Positions 1 through 6,672 of a stretch of DNA of 6,783 nucleotides are shown in pieces. Source of the DNA: Bacteroidota bacterium (GTDB taxonomy: Bacteria; Bacteroidota; Bacteroidia; B-17B0; Aurantibacillaceae). The notes under the pieces were generated by a model that saw only the letters and a program-made list of their open reading frames with translations, searched no databases and was not told where the DNA came from. The translations under genes were made by a program, and so were the position numbers. Position 1 is the stretch's first letter. Every line of letters begins with the position of its first letter. The stretch spans positions 1 through 6,783 of the forward strand of contig CANJJP010000088.1 in assembly GCA_947474485.1 (NCBI GenBank). The letters run 5' to 3'.

Positions 1-1074
1 AATCGTTCTGCAGAAGCAATGACTATTTTTGCTGTATTGTGTGCTGCAATCTTTGTAACATTACACACTGGTCGTCCTTGGTTAGATTATTGGTTATTTC
101 CATTACCAAATCAATTCGGTTCTTTATGGCCTAACTTTAACTCTCCATTATTATGGGACGTGTTTGCTGTATCAACATACGCAACTGTATCTATTGTTTT
201 TTGGTATATAGGTTTAATACCTGATTTTGCAATGATTCGTGATAGGTTAGTTAGTCCTAAAGCAAAAAAAGTATACTCTTTGCTTTCTTTTGGTTGGGGT
301 GGTTCTGTTCGTCATTGGTCTCGTTTCGAAGAGGTATCTTTAGTATTAGCAGGTTTATCAACTCCATTAGTATTCTCGGTTCACTCGATTGTATCTTTTG
401 ACTTTGCCACCTCAGTTGTACCAGGTTGGCATACAACAATTTTCCCTCCTTATTTCGTATCAGGTGCGGTATTCTCTGGTTTTGCAATGGTATTAACATT
501 AATGTTAATCATCCGTAAGGTTTATGGTTTAGAAGCATACTTAACAATTAAACACATCGAGTACATGAACATTGTAATTATTGTTACAGGTTCAATTGTA
601 GGTGTTGCTTACTTAACTGAGTTATTTGTTGCTTGGTATTCGGGTGTAGAGTTTGAGCAGTATGCATTCTTAAATCGAGCTACCGGCCCATATTGGTGGG
701 CGTATGCAGCCATGATGACGTGTAACGTAATCTCACCACAGCTCTTCTGGTTCAAAAAATTAAGAACAAACTTAGCTTTCACATTTGTATTGTCAATTGT
801 AGTAAACATTGGTATGTGGTTCGAGCGTTTTGTAATTATCGTTCCAACATTGTGTCGTACGTTCGTTCCAGGTACTTGGAATATGTATCACCCAACATTT
901 GTTGATATTGGTATTTTCGTTGGTACAATCGGAATGTTCTTTACATTCTTCTTATTGTATGCTCGTACATTCCCAGTAATTGCGCAAGCTGAGTTAAAAT
1001 CAATTTTGAAATCATCAGGTGAAGCACAAAAAAAATTAGCAGCTTCACATGCTCATGATTCACACGGACATTAA
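1..1074 (+). CDS. actC: Alternative complex III membrane subunit ActC (NrfD/PsrC-like), 5' end outside window
   Basis: ActC is one of two NrfD-like integral membrane subunits of alternative complex III, the menaquinol:cytochrome c (or oxidase) oxidoreductase that replaces cytochrome bc1 in many Bacteroidetes. The frame is open from base 1. The ATG at 19 is probably internal, because the family motif around NRSAEAMTIF begins before it and family members are roughly 100 or more residues longer than the 357 codons visible here. The family-typical HTGRPW, WPNF and SPLLWDVFAVSTY segments lie near the visible N-terminus, followed by about seven further hydrophobic helices. The His of HTGRPW and the Asp of LLWDVF are polar residues in a region expected near the quinol site (inference from the family). 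The C-terminus is cytoplasm-like, Lys/Ala-rich, and ends in a His-rich tail (SHAHDSHGH). actD follows after 19 bases. ActA and ActB are expected upstream. The family assignment is confident; only the N-terminus is unknown. Confidence 0.95.
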   Translation, partial: NRSAEAMTIFAVLCAAIFVTLHTGRPWLDYWLFPLPNQFGSLWPNFNSPLLWDVFAVSTYATVSIVFWYIGLIPDFAMIRDRLVSPKAKKVYSLLSFGWGGSVRHWSRFEEVSLVLAGLSTPLVFSVHSIVSFDFATSVVPGWHTTIFPPYFVSGAVFSGFAMVLTLMLIIRKVYGLEAYLTIKHIEYMNIVIIVTGSIVGVAYLTELFVAWYSGVEFEQYAFLNRATGPYWWAYAAMMTCNVISPQLFWFKKLRTNLAFTFVLSIVVNIGMWFERFVIIVPTLCRTFVPGTWNMYHPTFVDIGIFVGTIGMFFTFFLLYARTFPVIAQAELKSILKSSGEAQKKLAASHAHDSHGH

Positions 1075-1093
1075 TATTTATTAGAAACAAGAT

Positions 1094-1639
1094 ATGGCTA
1101 CTAAACAAGTTATACACGGAATATACGATGACGAAGTTCCTTTGTTAGAAGGATGTAAAAAGCTTCGTGATGCGGGCATTCGTATTAAGGAGGTATTTTC
1201 TCCGTTTCCTATTCACGGAATAGATCCTATTATTGGAGTTCCAAGAACACGTATTGCTATCACTGCATTTCTTTATGGTTTAACAGGATGTTCTCTTGCA
1301 ACTTGGATGATGTGGTATATGATGGTAAGTGATTGGCCTACTGATATTGGTGGTAAACCAAGTTTTGAATATTACATGGCAATGCCAGCATTTATTCCAA
1401 TTACTTTCGAATCAACAGTATTTTGTGCAGCACATGGTATGGCTTTAACTTATTTGTTACGTTGTTGGTTGGTTCCAGGGGCAAAGGCAAAAAATCCTGA
1501 CCCACGTACTACTGATGATAAGTTTATGATTTATTTAGAGCTTAATGATGAGCAAGCAACAGCTGCAGAAGGCATCTTAAGAACTACAGGGGCAAGTGAA
1601 GTAAATCACAAAGGAATAATTACAGAAAAAGAACACTAA
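1094..1639 (+). CDS. actD: Alternative complex III subunit ActD (DUF3341)
   Basis: ActD is a small membrane-anchored subunit of alternative complex III with no cofactor of its own; it packs against ActC and ActF. The 181-residue product has the DUF3341 layout. A soluble N-terminal domain (about 1-50) opens with HGIYDDEVPLLEGCKKLRDAGI and carries the conserved FSPFPIHGID segment. Two hydrophobic helices (about 54-77 and 97-126) are separated by a short loop containing DWPTDIGGKP. A soluble C-terminal tail includes DDKFMIYLELND, a family-typical strand after the second helix. The length is normal for the family. The start is the ATG at 1094, which leaves 19 bases after actC and keeps the whole N-terminal domain. 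The leader is A-rich with no clear Shine-Dalgarno sequence. Nothing looks truncated. Assignment from motif recall and gene order is strong. Confidence 0.94.
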   Translation: MATKQVIHGIYDDEVPLLEGCKKLRDAGIRIKEVFSPFPIHGIDPIIGVPRTRIAITAFLYGLTGCSLATWMMWYMMVSDWPTDIGGKPSFEYYMAMPAFIPITFESTVFCAAHGMALTYLLRCWLVPGAKAKNPDPRTTDDKFMIYLELNDEQATAAEGILRTTGASEVNHKGIITEKEH

Positions 1640-1658
1640 TAAAGAAAATCGTTAAGCG

Positions 1659-2321
1659 ATGAAATTTAACAAATATATTAACCTTAAAGCAATTGTAGTA
1701 TCAGCGATGGCACTTACACTGGTTGCAGGTTTCACGTCTTGTGAAGAAGTACCAAACAGCCCAGGATTTGAGTTTAATCCTGATATGTACCGTACTCGCG
1801 CATTAAGATATTACGGTGAATACGTTACTGCAACAGGAGATACATTAAGAATGGCTCGTAAACCAGTTGATGGAACTATTGCACGTGGTTTTATTCCTTC
1901 AATTCCAACTGGTATGACCTATGAATTGGCTGTTAATTTAAAAAACCCAATCCCATTTAGTTCTGAGGTTGAAAAAGAAGGTGAAGTGTTGTACGGAAAA
2001 TTCTGTGTTCACTGTCACGGTGAAGCAGGAAAAGGAGATGGAAAAGTATCTGCTAAACTTCCTGGCCCACCTCCAGCTTATGACGGACCATTAAAAAACT
2101 TACCAGAAGGAAAAATGTATTATTCAATCTCTAAAGGTAAGGGTACAATGGGACCTCACGAATTATTATTAAACGCACAAGAGCGTTGGAAATTAGTTCA
2201 CTACGTTCAAAAATTACAAGGAATCAGGAATGAAAAAACTTCCGATTCAACAATTGTTATAGCAGGTGCTAATGGAGGAGACCCTGTTGCAATGCCAGTT
2301 AAAGAAGTAAAAATTAAGTAA
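1659..2321 (+). CDS. actE: Alternative complex III mono-heme cytochrome c lipoprotein ActE
   Basis: ActE is the mono-heme c subunit of alternative complex III and lies on the periplasmic side, where it takes electrons from the multiheme ActA. The 220-residue product starts with a Lys-containing N-region and a hydrophobic stretch (about 10-25). A lipobox, FTSC, places Cys28 as the probable lipidated residue after signal peptidase II cleavage. The single heme-binding motif CVHCH is at 116-120, followed by GEAGKGDG as in class I cytochromes. Met164 in GKGTMGP is the likely sixth axial ligand. The aromatic-rich segment around RYYGEY and the GFIPSIP region before the heme domain match ActE rather than a free cytochrome. 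The C-terminal tail after about residue 192 is low-complexity and may be disordered. It sits 19 bases after actD and 21 bases before actF. The upstream AAAGAAAATCG leader is A-rich. Confidence 0.93.
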   Translation: MKFNKYINLKAIVVSAMALTLVAGFTSCEEVPNSPGFEFNPDMYRTRALRYYGEYVTATGDTLRMARKPVDGTIARGFIPSIPTGMTYELAVNLKNPIPFSSEVEKEGEVLYGKFCVHCHGEAGKGDGKVSAKLPGPPPAYDGPLKNLPEGKMYYSISKGKGTMGPHELLLNAQERWKLVHYVQKLQGIRNEKTSDSTIVIAGANGGDPVAMPVKEVKIK

Positions 2322-2342
2322 GAGATTAATAAAATTGAAGAT

Positions 2343-3563
2343 ATGTCAAATTTGAATTTTACAATTCCTGCAAAAGCAAAAATGTTTACCTACATTTTAA
2401 TGGCGGTAGGATTGATTTCGATCATTGCAGCATTTTTAACGGATGCTCCGCATGAACCAGATGCACATTATCACCAAAATCGTGCATGGGCAAATATTTT
2501 TGTCAACTCATTTTTCTTTATGTCAATTGCATTGGCAGCAGCTTTCTTTTTAGGCTTGCAATATGCAGCTGAAGCAGGATGGGCAACAACTGTAAAAAGA
2601 ATTACTGAAGCTGTTGCTTGGTATTTACCTTATGGTTTAAGCTTTATGTTGTTGCTTTTCATTTTAGGTCAAGCAGGTGTTCACCACATTTATTCTTGGA
2701 TGACTCCAGGTATTGCTGATGTTGCTTCACCTAATTATGACGCTGTAGTTGCTGGTAAAATTGGTTATTTTGGTTGGTTTTGGTGGGTACGTACTTTACT
2801 TTATATGGTTGGTTGGTTATACTTTACTAATAAGTTACGTAAAAACTCAATTGCTGCGGATGCAGTTTCTGATGATACTCATCACTGGAAAAATGTAAAA
2901 TTATCTGCTTGGTTCATGGTGTTATTTGCAGTTACTTCTTCTACATCTGCGTGGGATTGGTTAATGAGTATTGATGTTCATTGGTTCTCTACTTTATACG
3001 GTTGGTACATGTTCGCAGGTATGTGGGTAAGTGCAATCATCACTATAATTATGTTAGTAGTTTGGTTAAAGAAATTAGGTTACATGGAGTTTGTTACAGA
3101 AAGTACTATACATGATTTAGGAAAATGGATGTTCGCTATTTCTTTCTTATGGACATATTTATACTTCTCTCAATTTATGTTGATTTGGTATTCTGATATT
3201 CCGGAAGAGGTTATTTATTACAAAGCGCGTTGGGACCACTACAAACCATTAATGTGGACTGTATTATTAGTAAACTTTGCTTTCCCTATGATTTTATTAA
3301 TGAGCCGCGATTCTAAACGTAACTTTTGGTTCCTTACAATTGTAGGTACTATTATTTTTGTTGGACATTGGTTAGATGTTATTATGATGGTTATGCCGGG
3401 TACAGTTGGTCACCACTGGAATGGTTTAAGCTGGATGGAATTTGGAACATTTTTAGGGTTCTTAGGATTATTTATTAACGTGTTGTTGAGAAACTTAGCA
3501 AGCCGTCCGTTAATGGTGAAAAATCACCCTTACTTGGACGAATCTGTTCACCACACCACCTAA
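2343..3563 (+). CDS. actF: Alternative complex III membrane subunit ActF (NrfD-like)
   Basis: ActF is the second NrfD-like membrane subunit of alternative complex III. It is paralogous in fold to ActC but more divergent, and is thought to support assembly or proton movement rather than carry the main quinol site. The 406-residue product has about ten hydrophobic helices, near 13-31, 48-72, 92-112, 143-165, 185-207, 217-242, 259-283, 303-322, 327-351 and 365-386. Family-typical signatures include NRAWANIFVNSFFF near helix 2, the Trp-rich stretch GYFGWFWWVR, STSAWDWLMSIDVHWFST, and SQFMLIWYSDIPEE. Charged and His residues inside or beside helices (Asp205, Asp211, His213, His342, Asp345) are candidates for a proton path, by inference only. 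The C-terminus ends in HHTT. The start at 2343 gives a full N-terminus with an A-rich leader. The stop codon TAA is followed at once by TGA. Confidence 0.94.
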   Translation: MSNLNFTIPAKAKMFTYILMAVGLISIIAAFLTDAPHEPDAHYHQNRAWANIFVNSFFFMSIALAAAFFLGLQYAAEAGWATTVKRITEAVAWYLPYGLSFMLLLFILGQAGVHHIYSWMTPGIADVASPNYDAVVAGKIGYFGWFWWVRTLLYMVGWLYFTNKLRKNSIAADAVSDDTHHWKNVKLSAWFMVLFAVTSSTSAWDWLMSIDVHWFSTLYGWYMFAGMWVSAIITIIMLVVWLKKLGYMEFVTESTIHDLGKWMFAISFLWTYLYFSQFMLIWYSDIPEEVIYYKARWDHYKPLMWTVLLVNFAFPMILLMSRDSKRNFWFLTIVGTIIFVGHWLDVIMMVMPGTVGHHWNGLSWMEFGTFLGFLGLFINVLLRNLASRPLMVKNHPYLDESVHHTT

Positions 3564-3626
3564 TGAGTATTAGTAAAGAGAATAAAGTATTTAAATTAGT
3601 TTTAACAATTAAAAAATAAAGATAGA

Positions 3627-4658
3627 ATGACGCTGTTGTATATTTTAGCATTCGTTTTATTATGTGTAGCATTAGGCTACCTGTTCAGAGTTATTGATTT
3701 ATCTCGCGAACTTAAAACGGAAAAAGAGTGGGCTCCAACTGAGAACGATAACAGAATGAGTGGAAGATTCTTCCTCATATTCATGTTTGCGTTTATAGCT
3801 TGGTCGTTTTATCAAGTTTATCAATATGGATACAAAAGTCTTCCTAAATCTGCATCTGAGCATGGGGATAAGGTTGATGAATTAATGAAGTACAACATGT
3901 ACATCGTTTGGTTAGTATTTGTACTTACAAACTTCGTATTGTTTTATTTCTCATGGAAATATTATGGAAGAAAAAACTCGAAAGCAGTTTTCTTTGCGCA
4001 TGATAATAAGTTAGAGATGCTTTGGACTGTTGTTCCTGCTTTAGTTCTGGCGTTTGTGATCATCTTCGGTTTAAAATACTGGAATGAAATCACTGATAAA
4101 TCTTCTGACCCTAAAGCAGTAAAAATTGAGTTGTACTCAAAACAGTTTGATTGGACTGCACGTTACGCAGGTGCTGATAATAAATTTGGTTTGGATGATT
4201 TTACTCAAATAGATGGTGGAAACTCAATGGGATTAGACACATTAGATAAAAACTGTTTTGATGATATTATTGTTAAAAATGAAATTCATATCCCACTTGG
4301 TGTTGAAATCGATTTTACTTTCCGTTCTCGTGATGTAATTCATAGTGCATTTATGCCACACTTTAGAGCACAAATGAATTGTGTTCCAGGGCAAGTAACC
4401 CGTTTTAAATTTAAACCAACTGTTACAACTGCAGAGATGCGTAAGGATGAACAGGTAATTAGAAACATTAAAGAAATTAATGCTTTACGTGTTGCTAAAG
4501 GTGAAGATCCAATTGAATTTGACTACACATTAATCTGTAACAAAATTTGCGGGGCGTCTCATTATAATATGCCAATGAAAATTGTTGTTGAATCGGAGAA
4601 AGATTACAAAGAGTGGTTAGCAAAACAAAAAACCTTTAAAACGCTTGCAGCTAAATAA
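3627..4658 (+). CDS. coxB: Cytochrome c oxidase subunit II (CuA subunit)
   Basis: CoxB holds the binuclear CuA centre that receives electrons from cytochrome c or directly from ACIII and passes them to heme a in CoxA. The 343-residue product has hydrophobic segments at about 2-22, 46-66, 91-110 and 132-150. The last two form the usual subunit II hairpin, with NKLEMLWTVVPALVLA matching the canonical second helix. The first segments are an N-terminal extension that I recall as usual in Bacteroidetes. The periplasmic cupredoxin domain begins near 165. CuA ligands are readable as His239 (DVIHSAFMP), Cys304, Cys308, His312 and Met315 in CNKICGASHYNM. The position usually held by Glu between the two cysteines is Lys306. 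The electron-entry aromatic motif reads QFDW (173-176), with Phe174 where mitochondrial-type subunits have Trp. About 30 charged residues (about 268-299) are inserted before the cysteine motif. There is no lipobox and no fused cytochrome c domain, so this is not a caa3-type subunit. Confidence 0.95.
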   Translation: MTLLYILAFVLLCVALGYLFRVIDLSRELKTEKEWAPTENDNRMSGRFFLIFMFAFIAWSFYQVYQYGYKSLPKSASEHGDKVDELMKYNMYIVWLVFVLTNFVLFYFSWKYYGRKNSKAVFFAHDNKLEMLWTVVPALVLAFVIIFGLKYWNEITDKSSDPKAVKIELYSKQFDWTARYAGADNKFGLDDFTQIDGGNSMGLDTLDKNCFDDIIVKNEIHIPLGVEIDFTFRSRDVIHSAFMPHFRAQMNCVPGQVTRFKFKPTVTTAEMRKDEQVIRNIKEINALRVAKGEDPIEFDYTLICNKICGASHYNMPMKIVVESEKDYKEWLAKQKTFKTLAAK

Positions 4659-4693
4659 ATAAAATTTAATAAACGAATTAATAGTATATAAAG

Positions 4694-6520
4694 ATGGGAA
4701 ATCACGGACATACAGTAGCAGTTGGGCATGAACATGAAATTCATCATGCGCATGCTCATGACGATCATCATGAAGAGAGCTTTGTAAGCAAGTATATTTT
4801 TAGCATGGATCACAAAACCATTTCACGTCAGTTTTTGATAACTGCGGTGGTAATGGCTGTGATAGCGATGATGATGTCAATTATTTTCCGTATGCAATTA
4901 GCATGGCCAGGAGAAAAATTTGCATTCATCAATACATTGCTTGGAGATAGGTGGGGTAAAGATGGAATACTTGACCCTAACATGTATTTAGCATTAGTAA
5001 CCATTCACGGTACCATCATGGTATTCTTTGTGTTAACTGGTGGATTGAGTGGTACGTTTAGTAACCTACTTATTCCTTATCAAATCGGAGCCCGTGATAT
5101 GGCTTCTGGATTTTTGAACATGTTGTCATACTGGTTCTTCTTCCTTTCAAGTGCTATCATGGTTGGTTCTTTATTTATTGAGGATGGTCCTGCATCAGGT
5201 GGGTGGACGATTTATCCTCCATTGTCGGCATTACCAGAAGCAATGCCAGGTTCTAAATTAGGTATGACTTTGTGGTTAATCTCTATGAGTTTATTCATCG
5301 TATCTTCTTTATTAGGAAGTTTGAACTACATCGTTACTATCATTAACTTACGTACAAAAGGAATGAAGATGACAAGGATGCCATTAACAATCTGGGCTTT
5401 CTTAATCACTGCTATTTTAGGTGTATTATCTTTCCCTGTATTATTATCTTGTGCTTTATTGTTGATGTTCGATAGAAGTATGGGAACAAGCTTCTACTTA
5501 TCTGATATTTATATTGGCGGTCGTCCATTAGACCAAGTAGGTGGTTCACCAATTTTATTTGAGCATTTATTCTGGTTCTTAGGTCACCCTGAGGTATACA
5601 TCGTATTGTTACCGGCATTGGGTATTACTTCGGAAATTATCGCTACAAACTCTCGTAAGCCTATCTTCGGATACCGCGCCATGATTGGTTCAATGTTAGC
5701 AATTGGTTTCTTATCGTTTATCGTTTGGGGTCATCATATGTACATGACGGGGATGAATCCTTTCTTAGGTTCTGTATTCGTATTTACAACTTTATTAATT
5801 GCAATTCCTTCAGCTGTAAAAGCGTTTAACTACATTACTACATTATGGAAAGGTAATATTCAATACACTCCTGCAATGTTGTTCTCTATTGGTTTAGTTT
5901 CTTCATTCGTAACAGGTGGAGTTACTGGTATCATCTTAGCCGATTCTACTTTAGATATTACAGTTCATGATACTTATTTCGTTGTTGGTCACTTCCACAT
6001 TGTAATGGGTCTTTCTGCAATTTTCGGTATGTTTGCTGGTGTATATCACTGGTTCCCTAAAATGTTCCGTAGAATGATGAACAAAAAATTAGGTTATTTA
6101 CATTTCTGGACTACTTTACTTACGGCTTACGGAGTTTTCTTCCCTATGCATTTCTTAGGAATGAGTGGTGTTCCTCGTCGTTATTACACTAACAGTAACT
6201 TCCCTATTTTTGATCATTTAGGAGACATCAATGTGTTTATCTCAGTAGCTGCAATTATTGCTGCATTTGCACAATTAATATTTTTAGTAAACTTTTTCTA
6301 TAGTATGTTTAGAGGTCAAAAAGCACCTCAAAATCCTTGGAATTCAAACACATTAGAGTGGACAACTCCTGCTGCGCAACACATTCATGGCAACTGGCCA
6401 GGTGCTTTACCTGAGGTTCACCGTTGGCCTTATGATTATAGTAAGCCGGGTTCTGAATCGGATTTCATACCTCAAACAGTTCCATTAGGACCAGATGAGC
6501 ATGATGGTGGAGGACACTAG
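4694..6520 (+). CDS. coxA: Cytochrome c oxidase subunit I (A-type heme-copper oxidase)
   Basis: CoxA is the catalytic subunit of the terminal oxidase: it reduces O2 to water at heme a3-CuB and pumps protons. The 608-residue product shows the expected twelve helices. Metal ligands by motif are His105 (heme a, VTIHGTIM); His298, His347 and His348 (CuB, in GHPEVY and WGHHMY); and His433 (heme a3) and His435 (heme a) in VVGHFH. Tyr302 is in place for the His-Tyr crosslink. The D-channel set Asn124, Asp135, Asn142 and Glu300 and the K-channel Lys376 are present, which makes this an A1-type enzyme by motif. His425-Asp426 (Mg site) and Arg495-Arg496 (heme propionates) are conserved. The N-terminus carries ten histidines within residues 4-26. 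Core homology starts near SMDHKTI (38-43), so Met38 is an alternative start, but the ATG at 4694 has the A-rich leader seen at the neighbouring genes. It lies 35 bases after coxB. Confidence 0.97.
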   Translation: MGNHGHTVAVGHEHEIHHAHAHDDHHEESFVSKYIFSMDHKTISRQFLITAVVMAVIAMMMSIIFRMQLAWPGEKFAFINTLLGDRWGKDGILDPNMYLALVTIHGTIMVFFVLTGGLSGTFSNLLIPYQIGARDMASGFLNMLSYWFFFLSSAIMVGSLFIEDGPASGGWTIYPPLSALPEAMPGSKLGMTLWLISMSLFIVSSLLGSLNYIVTIINLRTKGMKMTRMPLTIWAFLITAILGVLSFPVLLSCALLLMFDRSMGTSFYLSDIYIGGRPLDQVGGSPILFEHLFWFLGHPEVYIVLLPALGITSEIIATNSRKPIFGYRAMIGSMLAIGFLSFIVWGHHMYMTGMNPFLGSVFVFTTLLIAIPSAVKAFNYITTLWKGNIQYTPAMLFSIGLVSSFVTGGVTGIILADSTLDITVHDTYFVVGHFHIVMGLSAIFGMFAGVYHWFPKMFRRMMNKKLGYLHFWTTLLTAYGVFFPMHFLGMSGVPRRYYTNSNFPIFDHLGDINVFISVAAIIAAFAQLIFLVNFFYSMFRGQKAPQNPWNSNTLEWTTPAAQHIHGNWPGALPEVHRWPYDYSKPGSESDFIPQTVPLGPDEHDGGGH

Positions 6521-6527
6521 AAAAATT

Positions 6528-6562
6528 TTAAGAGGCTGTCTCAAAAGGGGCAGCCTTCTTAA
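6528..6562 (+). terminator. Stem-loop after coxA, possible transcription terminator
   Basis: AGGCTG (6533-6538) pairs with CAGCCT (6551-6556). The stem extends outward through AAG/CTT and TT/AA with one bulged T at 6557, giving about 11 pairs around a 12-base loop. A T-rich stretch (TTCTTAATTTT) follows. It starts 8 bases after the coxA stop codon and is the first hairpin after six closely spaced genes, so it could end the operon transcript. The T-tract is interrupted, so termination strength is uncertain. The same bases look like an insertion sequence end, so the hairpin may belong to the element rather than to the original operon. Confidence 0.5.
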
Positions 6563-6651
6563 TTTTAAAAAGTGTTAGTTTGTTGACAATGGTTAAGAAA
6601 TTAGCATAAAGATGTTTAAAACAAAAGGGCACCAAATTCTCCACTATTGCT

Positions 6652-6669
6652 GCAAAGCGTGACCTTTGC
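6652..6669 (+). repeat. Small inverted repeat just before the transposase start
   Basis: GCAAAG (6652-6657) and CTTTGC (6664-6669) are perfect inverted repeats with a 6-base spacer, ending 3 bases before the candidate GTG start at 6673. In RNA this would form a 6-pair hairpin over the ribosome landing region. A role in limiting transposase translation, or as an internal transposase binding site, is inference; a 6-base arm could also be chance. Confidence 0.35.
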
Positions 6670-6672
6670 GTT

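Noticed and set aside
19..21. ATG at 19 as the true start of actC.
   Set aside because: The frame is open to base 1 and the preceding codons fit the family motif NRSAEAMTIF; family proteins are much longer at the N-terminus.
257..809. Minus-strand open frames inside actC (257-499 and 609-809).
   Set aside because: They lie wholly opposite a conserved gene, have no recognisable domains and look like antisense shadows of hydrophobic codons.
2343..3563. ActF as a polysulfide reductase or other NrfD-type enzyme subunit outside ACIII.
   Set aside because: Position between actE and coxB and the ActF-specific Trp-rich motifs fit alternative complex III better.
3564..3626. Possible separate promoter for coxB in the 63-base gap; TAGTTTTA at 3597-3604 is one mismatch from the Bacteroidetes -7 motif TAnnTTTG.
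   Set aside because: No TTTG-like -33 element lies at the right distance upstream, the region is AT-rich enough for chance matches, and no terminator separates actF from coxB.
4604..4813. Minus-strand open frame over the coxB-coxA junction, Met-rich.
   Set aside because: Its Met-rich sequence is the reverse complement of the His (CAT) codons of the CoxA N-terminus, so composition explains it.
6583..6610. TTGACA at 6583-6588 with CATAAA 16 bases later, resembling a sigma-70 promoter for the transposase.
   Set aside because: The -10 match is poor and Bacteroidetes do not use this consensus as their main promoter; it could only be active in another host or by chance.
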